A DNA stretch of 36,571 nt from Accumulibacter sp. (lineage in GTDB: Bacteria; Pseudomonadota; Gammaproteobacteria; Burkholderiales; Rhodocyclaceae): positions 1 to 36,571 of the forward strand of contig JAITNL010000223.1 of NCBI GenBank assembly GCA_031290495.1, given 5' to 3'. Each line of letters starts with the position of its first letter. The first letter of the stretch is position 1. The notes under the pieces were generated by a model. The model was not told where the DNA came from and did no database searches. It saw nothing but the letters and a program-made list of their open reading frames with translations. The position numbers and the translations under genes are program-made. Positions 32,376 to 36,571 of the stretch are shown here, piece by piece.

Positions 32376-34319
32376 TCAATCACGTCTTGGCAAGCCTTTG
32401 ACGTCTTTGTAATCCTTGGCGGCGTTCATGCCGTAGGCGTAACTGCCAGGGATGTTCGTGTCAGGCTGCCAGACGTGGTAAACCATGCGGTCGGCATAGT
32501 TTTGCAGTGTGATCTGGAGGTCGTCGCCGTAGCCGTATTGGCCGCTGTTGTAGTGATCGACGATGGCCTGGTAGCGGGTGCCCTTTTCGGAATCGCCGGC
32601 CAGCGCCGTCAAATCGAGGTATTTGTTCTGCCCGTCGATGCGCACGGTGATATGGCGGTGTCCGGAGGCCGGAAGCGTCGTCGTGGCGTTCCGCGTAAGC
32701 AGCGTATGCGCCGCGTCACCGCCGACATTCGCTTCACTGGAACGATAAGCGGGTACCAGGGTGTTGCCGTTGATGGCGGCTTTGCCGGAGATGGCATACG
32801 CGATACCCTTTTTGATGGCCGTGACGATGGCCGTTTTGTCGTATTTATAGTGGACGAGATCCGGCACTCGGTCGTACTCCGCATCCACTGAGTCCCATTT
32901 GGAGGCGATGTAAAAGAGCGCCACGTCGGCGGCGGAGGCGTCGGTGATGTGCATGAACTCGTCCACCGCGAACTGGAACATGGCCACGGGGTTGATCGCG
33001 GGGTTTACTTTTTCCAGTGCGTCCATGTAAGCGTAGACCTGAATATAGGGGGTCAGCAGAGGGGTGGTCGGGGCGAAGTTATAGCCGTTGGTGCCGATGG
33101 TTACGTTGTCGGTCATGCTGTCCATGACCAGCGGCACCTGCTCCGGCTTATAGCCGAGCCTGGCCAGATCGGTGAGGATGGCGAGCTTGTTGGTTTGGCT
33201 GGCCGCGCCACCGCCTCCACGGTTGCCTCCACCGCCGCCGCCGCCACCGCCACCGCCGCTGCGGGCGACGGGTGAGGTTCCGACGATGAGCACGTCGATA
33301 CCCAGATTCATCAGTTCGGTCAGGGTGTGGCTGCCGACGACATAATTGAAGTTGTTGGCTTGCGCATAGCTATCGAACCTGACGACGCCGTTGCCGTAGC
33401 CGCCGGGCTTGATGCAGGTCAGGGTGAACTGGTCGATGTTCGAGACGTAGGCGGCGGTCTTCTTTTTCAGGGTTCCGTCGGCGATGAGCGAGGCGATGTA
33501 ATAGGGGATACCCGCTGAGAACTCGGCGAGCCGGGCAGCTATCGGCGTCGCGCTGCCGTAACGGAGGGTCAGTCCAGGGTGCCTGGCGATGTAGGCGTCC
33601 AGCGCCTTCGCCATCTCGAGCCAGGTGTATAGGCGGGCGGTGGCAGAACCGGTCTGCACGTCGAGAATCAACGGGCTGTAGTTCTCGTCGCCCGCCTGGT
33701 AGAAGGCGTCGCCGGGCTTCCAGCTTCTGACCAGGTCGATCTGGTCGACGAGCGCGGGTTCAAAGCCGATGACGACATCGCTGCGGTAGCCGGCGGCGTA
33801 GCCCACGCCGCCGACCTCGTCAACCGGGGTGACGTAAATGTTGGTCGCGCCGCCGGACTGGTACAGACCTTGCGAACCGCCGCCGGGGTTGGGCAGAGGC
33901 CTGTAGAAGCTGCCGGCGGGCAGGAGCGTATTGCTGGCGACGATCGGCATACTGGCGGCCGGGAGCATGACCGCGCTGGTGTCTATATCCAGAGCGCGGA
34001 CAATGTAGTTGTAGTTCCAGATGTAGGGATCCGGGTTCTCGTTGACCAGCGTACCGGCCAGGCACTGAATGCCGTTGAACATATTTCCGCCGACGACGTT
34101 GATGCCGAACACCAGCGGGATTTCCGACGCGGCTCGCTGCGTCAGCGTCGTCAGGTAACGGGCGCCGCCGCCGGTCGTGCTGTTGACCTGCATCGCCGTT
34201 TTCGGATAGGTGAATCTGAACGTTGAATCGGCGCGGGCGGGAAAGGCCGCGAGACCGGTCATCAGGCACAGTGTCAGCGCGAGGCATGACCGTCCTGTTC
34301 TTGTATCTCTGGTTTGCAA
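32376..34319 (-). CDS. Unrecognised large secreted protein with polyglycine tract
   Basis: 647 residues. The start is TTG at 34319, supported by AAAGGAG 8 bases upstream and by the signal peptide that follows (SCLALTLCLMTGLAAFPARA). I do not recognise a family. A segment near residue 345 (LTELMNLGIDVLIVGTSPVA) looks like a hinge of a binding-protein fold, followed by a run of 11 glycines and a second Gly-rich run, then SQTNKLAILTDLARLGYKPE. Later parts (VAMFQFAVDEFMHITDASAA, ADVALFYIASKWDSV) resemble helices of a class III binding protein. There is no lipobox or membrane helix after the signal. Position between the ATPase and the binding lipoprotein suggests a soluble periplasmic ligand binder or carrier; function unknown. 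Confidence 0.75.
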   Translation of the reverse strand: MQTRDTRTGRSCLALTLCLMTGLAAFPARADSTFRFTYPKTAMQVNSTTGGGARYLTTLTQRAASEIPLVFGINVVGGNMFNGIQCLAGTLVNENPDPYIWNYNYIVRALDIDTSAVMLPAASMPIVASNTLLPAGSFYRPLPNPGGGSQGLYQSGGATNIYVTPVDEVGGVGYAAGYRSDVVIGFEPALVDQIDLVRSWKPGDAFYQAGDENYSPLILDVQTGSATARLYTWLEMAKALDAYIARHPGLTLRYGSATPIAARLAEFSAGIPYYIASLIADGTLKKKTAAYVSNIDQFTLTCIKPGGYGNGVVRFDSYAQANNFNYVVGSHTLTELMNLGIDVLIVGTSPVARSGGGGGGGGGGGNRGGGGAASQTNKLAILTDLARLGYKPEQVPLVMDSMTDNVTIGTNGYNFAPTTPLLTPYIQVYAYMDALEKVNPAINPVAMFQFAVDEFMHITDASAADVALFYIASKWDSVDAEYDRVPDLVHYKYDKTAIVTAIKKGIAYAISGKAAINGNTLVPAYRSSEANVGGDAAHTLLTRNATTTLPASGHRHITVRIDGQNKYLDLTALAGDSEKGTRYQAIVDHYNSGQYGYGDDLQITLQNYADRMVYHVWQPDTNIPGSYAYGMNAAKDYKDVKGLPRRD

Positions 34320-34364
34320 CGTCGTATCTCCTTTGCGTGCTTTGTTGCGGATCGGTAAAAATAC

Positions 34365-35153
34365 CTATGTCTGGAATTTTGGGGCGCACATACGGACCAG
34401 TCTGCCGCCGGGATCGAAGTATTCGATGATCCTGACCTCCGCGCCGTAAGCCAAACGCATATTCAGCTCGGTTATGATGTCGGCGGCGGGGCCGTGTACG
34501 AGGGGCGCGCCCCGGCGCAGCAGCGCCACGTTGGACTCGTACATGAAGGCCTGGTCGGGGGAATGCGTCGTCAGGATGATGCCGTAGCCGTTTTCGCGCA
34601 GCTCGCGGATTTTCTTGATGACGCGCACCATGTTGCCGTAGTCGAGGTTGGCCGTCGGTTCGTCCATGACCAGCCAGCGCGGTTCCTGCGCCAGCGCGCG
34701 GGCGATCATGACAAGCTGCCTCTCGCCGCCGGAGATGTCCGTATAGACGGTATCCCGCAGATGCGTCAGCCCCAGGTCGTCGATGGCCTTTTCCGCGACG
34801 CGGTAATCCATTTCGGATACCTTGCCGAAGTAGCCCGTGTTGCTGACGCGTCCGAGCAGAACCACGTCGCGCACCCTGTAGGGAAAGGGCGGGTTGTGAA
34901 ACTGCGAGACATAGGCGACGTACTTCGCCATTTTCGAGGCCGGCCAGGAGGTAATATCCTCGCCGTCGATGGTGAGCTTGCCGTCGAGCGGTTTCAAAAG
35001 ACCGAGGATGGTCTTGAACAGGGTCGTCTTGCCGATGCCGTTGGGACCCAAAAGACAGCATATCTGCCCCGTCTTCACCGCGAATTGCACTCCCCGCAGC
35101 AACGGGCGGCTTTTGTCGTAGCCGCAGCTGACGTTTCTGAGTTCGAGCCGCAT
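34365..35153 (-). CDS. ABC importer ATPase, FecE/BtuD type
   Basis: 262 residues. Walker A is LLGPNGIGKTTLFK near residue 35-48, the Q-loop is AYVSQFHNPP, the ABC signature is TDISGGERQLVMIARALAQE near residue 140, Walker B is WLVMDEPTANLDYG, and the switch His is in ILTTHSPDQA. The family is the siderophore/B12/molybdate (FecE, BtuD, MolC) group. GGGGAGGA precedes the start. It drives the two FecCD permeases encoded further downstream; its separation from them by the two binding-protein genes is a less common order. The last 30 residues (RIIEYFDPGGRLVRMCAPKF) are a family-typical tail. Confidence 0.93.
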   Translation of the reverse strand: MRLELRNVSCGYDKSRPLLRGVQFAVKTGQICCLLGPNGIGKTTLFKTILGLLKPLDGKLTIDGEDITSWPASKMAKYVAYVSQFHNPPFPYRVRDVVLLGRVSNTGYFGKVSEMDYRVAEKAIDDLGLTHLRDTVYTDISGGERQLVMIARALAQEPRWLVMDEPTANLDYGNMVRVIKKIRELRENGYGIILTTHSPDQAFMYESNVALLRRGAPLVHGPAADIITELNMRLAYGAEVRIIEYFDPGGRLVRMCAPKFQT

Positions 35154-35228
35154 TCCTCCCCCTCTCTTTGGCGTGAAAGAACATCTTCCATCCTCGCGGG
35201 GTGGCGCCAGCTCCGTGAACGTTTGGAG

Positions 35229-36044
35229 TTATCCCTCCGCCGGTACGGGCTTCCACCAGAGTACGTAGGTCTTGATCTCCCGGCGGTAGATGACAGAACC
35301 ATCCGCGTTTTGGATCAGCCAGGGCGCAAGGTTGTTTTTGAAAACGGGGAGGTATTCGTCCTCGAAGTGCTTGATCCGACGAAGATAGTCTATGGCCGCG
35401 CCTTCGTCTTCAAAGGTTTTTGTGTAACCGGCATCCACGATTTTGATGTTCGGCTCCGCGCCGAGGTCGTAGGCCAGGTTCCAGCTGACGTTGTAATGGA
35501 GACGGCGGTCGGGAATCGGCGGCTGGCGCGGCTTTTTACCGTCCGGAGACGGCACCGAGGTGTCCTTGAACAGCTCGTCTATCAGGGGAGGCTTCATGTA
35601 GGGGTCGGCAAAGCCGATGACTATGGCGTATTTTTTGGCGAGAGAATTGAGCTTTTTGATCTTCGTTATGGCGGGGTTCTTCGCGGCGAAGACAATGTCG
35701 TGCTTCTCGGCCTCCGCTCCGGTCATGAAATCCTTGATCCCCAGCGGCGTCACGATTTTCGCGCGCTTCGCCAAGATATCCGTGAAGCCGCCGGCGCCAA
35801 AGCCGACGTCCAATACGGTGTCGTCCTTGCCGATGTCCACGCCGTTGAGGAGACTGTCCATGTACGGTTGCTCCAGCTCGGCAAGGATTTTTTGCATAGC
35901 CGCCATTTTCGCGGGGTCCGGACCTTCGTGACGCCTGGAGTCATTGGGATCGCCGGGTCCTCTTTCGGGTTTGGGCGGACGGGGAGGCATACTGATCGAT
36001 TTGAGAGCTTCCCAGTCGATAAACGGTTTTTGATTTCGTTCCAT
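35229..36044 (-). CDS. Class I SAM-dependent methyltransferase-like protein of an ABC importer operon
   Basis: 271 residues, first gene of the operon, with AAAGGA 7 bases before the ATG. A Pro/Lys-rich N-terminus (SMPPRPPKPERGPGDP) precedes a Rossmann methyltransferase fold: motif I is DDTVLDVGFGAGGFTDILAK near residue 75-95, then GIKDFMTGAEAEKHDIVFAA, IVIGFADPYMKPP and LHYNVSWNLAYDLGAEPNIK. From memory, the order motif I - KHDIVxA - FxDP - YNVxYDLGxxPN belongs to a methyltransferase group often encoded beside ABC importers in strict anaerobes. A substrate is not evident; it might methylate a chelating ligand, the metal/oxyanion or a corrinoid. The later catalytic motifs are divergent, so binding only is possible. 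Confidence 0.75.
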   Translation of the reverse strand: MERNQKPFIDWEALKSISMPPRPPKPERGPGDPNDSRRHEGPDPAKMAAMQKILAELEQPYMDSLLNGVDIGKDDTVLDVGFGAGGFTDILAKRAKIVTPLGIKDFMTGAEAEKHDIVFAAKNPAITKIKKLNSLAKKYAIVIGFADPYMKPPLIDELFKDTSVPSPDGKKPRQPPIPDRRLHYNVSWNLAYDLGAEPNIKIVDAGYTKTFEDEGAAIDYLRRIKHFEDEYLPVFKNNLAPWLIQNADGSVIYRREIKTYVLWWKPVPAEG

Positions 36045-36104
36045 GATATTTCCTTTGCATATTTTCTAGTAATGATGTCGTGCCGTTTTGCGCCGTCCAA
36101 AAGC

Positions 36105-36135
36105 AAAAAACGCCGCTTGTAGAAGCAAGAAGCGG
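36105..36135 (-). terminator. Second terminator-like hairpin in the leader
   Basis: On the minus strand CCGCTT / AAGCGG (36113-36135) encloses 11 bases and is followed by CG and six T (complement of 36105-36110). It lies 60 bases before the methyltransferase start and after the first terminator, so it would be a second stop in the same leader. Confidence 0.6.
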
Positions 36136-36174
36136 ATGGTCTACGCGAGCGGCCGCCAAATCGTCCGCGCACGC

Positions 36175-36220
36175 AAAAAAAACCGCTGCCTTTCCGTAGT
36201 TACAAAGAGAAAGGCAACGG
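36175..36220 (-). terminator. Strong intrinsic terminator upstream of the importer operon
   Basis: On the minus strand CCGTTGCCTTTC pairs with GAAAGGCAGCGG (12 bp, one G-T) around a 14-base loop, followed by eight T (complement of 36175-36182). It sits between a good promoter and the first gene, about 130 bases before that start codon, as in transcription-attenuation riboswitches. Confidence 0.85.
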
Positions 36221-36224
36221 TTAT

Positions 36225-36396
36225 CCGCGCGAAAAAACAGACATCCTCCTTTCCAAACCAGGGAGGCACGGCCAGCGAGTCCGTACCCTCAGCGGCGGGC
36301 AACGCCGCTTCGGTTATACCGCCATGCTGAAATCCATGCGCAATGTCCGTAACCGGACAGTGCTGACATGATATTTAAGCGGTATAACTCGGAAGT
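36225..36396 (-). promoter_or_regulatory. Structured leader, riboswitch candidate
   Basis: Read on the minus strand, the leader has several exact pairings: GTTATACCGC (36379-36388) with GCGGTATAAC (36313-36322); TGTCCG-GTTA-CGGACA (36344-36359); AGCGGCG-TTGCC-CGCCGCT (36291-36309); GGTACGG/CCGTGCC (36281-36287 with 36265-36271, one G-T); and CCTCC with GGAGG near 36245-36266. A terminator follows. The architecture (a long closing stem with nested hairpins, then a pyrimidine CCTCCC / GAAAGGAGG element) is that of a metabolite-sensing RNA. It lacks the cobalamin-riboswitch B12 box. It loosely resembles my memory of the molybdenum-cofactor class, but this is unverified. Confidence 0.55.
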
Positions 36397-36402
36397 GAGA
36401 TC

Positions 36403-36431
36403 AATGTAGCATGGTCAATAAAATCTTTCAA
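36403..36431 (-). promoter_or_regulatory. Sigma70-type promoter of the importer operon
   Basis: On the minus strand -35 TTGAAA (36431-36426) is followed by exactly 17 bases and -10 TACATT (36408-36403), matching the consensus at 5/6 and 4/6 positions. The predicted start of transcription is near 36396, just before the structured leader. The flanks are AT-rich. Confidence 0.65.
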
Positions 36432-36469
36432 CCCGGATTATCCACTAGCCAACATAGGTCAATGGAATG

Positions 36470-36547
36470 GACGCCTCCTGTTCCCCCAACGGCATCGGTG
36501 TGCCAGACTGGAAGTGTTGTTAACCCAATCACGGAGAAGGAGGCGTC
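36470..36547 (+). promoter_or_regulatory. Inverted repeat covering the transposase ribosome-binding site
   Basis: GACGCCTCCT (36470-36479) is exactly complementary to AGGAGGCGTC (36538-36547). The right arm includes GGAGG at 36539-36543, the transposase Shine-Dalgarno sequence 7 bases before the ATG. An RNA starting outside the element would include both arms and could hide the site; one starting inside would not. Confidence 0.55.
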
Positions 36548-36550
36548 GAG

Positions 36551-36571
36551 ATGAAGATTACACGCATTGGT
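36551..36571 (+). CDS. IS110-family transposase, first seven codons
   Basis: ATG at 36551 with GGAGG upstream. The visible codons read MKITRIG, the usual opening of IS110-type DEDD transposases (MKITRIGIDLAK-). The rest lies outside the window. It runs divergently from the importer operon, whose promoter starts about 120 bases away. Confidence 0.75.

Larger units (their letters stand above)
36463..36571 (+). mobile_element. Left end of an IS110/IS1111-type insertion sequence
   Basis: The element is cut by the window edge. An IS1111-like subterminal end, TGGACGCCTCC, begins near 36468, and the transposase starts at 36551. The left boundary given is approximate, because IS110-family elements make no target duplication and their outer ends cannot be read from one side. 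The untranslated end is only about 90 bases, too short for a left-end bridge RNA; in the IS1111 group that RNA lies at the other end. Confidence 0.65.

Noticed and set aside
34494-36122. 542-residue plus-strand ORF opposite the ATPase and methyltransferase
   Set aside because: Antisense shadow; the minus frames carry full Walker and SAM motifs and RBSs.
36225-36396. Cobalamin riboswitch before the FecCD operon
   Set aside because: No B12 box (GCCACTG-type) or GGGAA...GGTG segments are found on the minus strand, so the B12 class is not supported despite BtuC-like permeases.
1-36571. tRNA or rRNA genes
   Set aside because: I saw no cloverleaf with a GTTC-A T-arm and CCA end, and no rRNA-like segment.

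Overview
The window (about 36.6 kb, GC-rich) looks like a chromosome segment of a Gram-negative proteobacterium, most likely a betaproteobacterium of the Rhodocyclales type. The basis is the outer-membrane proteins ending in aromatic residues (autotransporter, porin), split PqiA genes, EtfBA, a DUF883/YqjE/YqjK stress operon, the EutBC type, and a porin + small periplasmic binding protein + GGDEF/EAL cluster. The taxon is an inference from gene content; no rRNA or tRNA gene is visible.

Left part (1-8.4 kb): a glycine-rich autotransporter with its own terminator; a short accessory patch with a remnant resembling a DUF2213 phage protein, a complete HicAB toxin-antitoxin pair with palindromic operator-like DNA, and several extragenic palindromes; a tightly overlapped leftward operon folP-etfB-etfA (dihydropteroate synthase with both electron-transfer flavoprotein subunits); an orphan hypothetical gene; and two tandem PqiA-domain membrane proteins.

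Middle (8.4-24.4 kb): O-acetylhomoserine sulfhydrylase; a region with a C12/C8 homopolymer tract ahead of a rightward porin / PstS-like periplasmic protein / GGDEF-EAL unit (degenerate GGDEF, intact-looking EAL); the decayed C-terminus of an IS110-type transposase; bifunctional NAD(P)HX repair enzyme; a leftward set made of TRAP transporter genes dctP-dctQ-(repeat)-dctM followed closely by eutB-eutC, which suggests that uptake and B12-dependent degradation of an amino alcohol are linked; an HDOD protein; and an elaB/yqjE/yqjK-like operon.

Right part (24.4-36.5 kb): the most unusual block, nine genes all on the minus strand behind one good sigma70-type promoter and a long structured leader with two intrinsic terminators. 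In transcription order: a class I methyltransferase-like protein, an ABC ATPase of the FecE/BtuD type, a large unrecognised secreted protein with a polyglycine tract, a lipoprotein TroA-like binding protein with a long low-complexity linker, two FecCD-type permeases, a DUF58 protein, a membrane protein with a TgpA-like layout but no transglutaminase core, and a MoxR AAA+ ATPase. Overlapping and closely spaced genes argue for one operon. I read it as a ligand-regulated metal, metal-complex or oxyanion importer merged with a MoxR/DUF58 chaperone-like module. The substrate is not identifiable from sequence; the leader has some resemblance to the molybdenum-cofactor riboswitch class, which must be tested.

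The window ends in the first codons of an intact-looking IS110/IS1111-type transposase whose ribosome-binding site lies in an inverted repeat.
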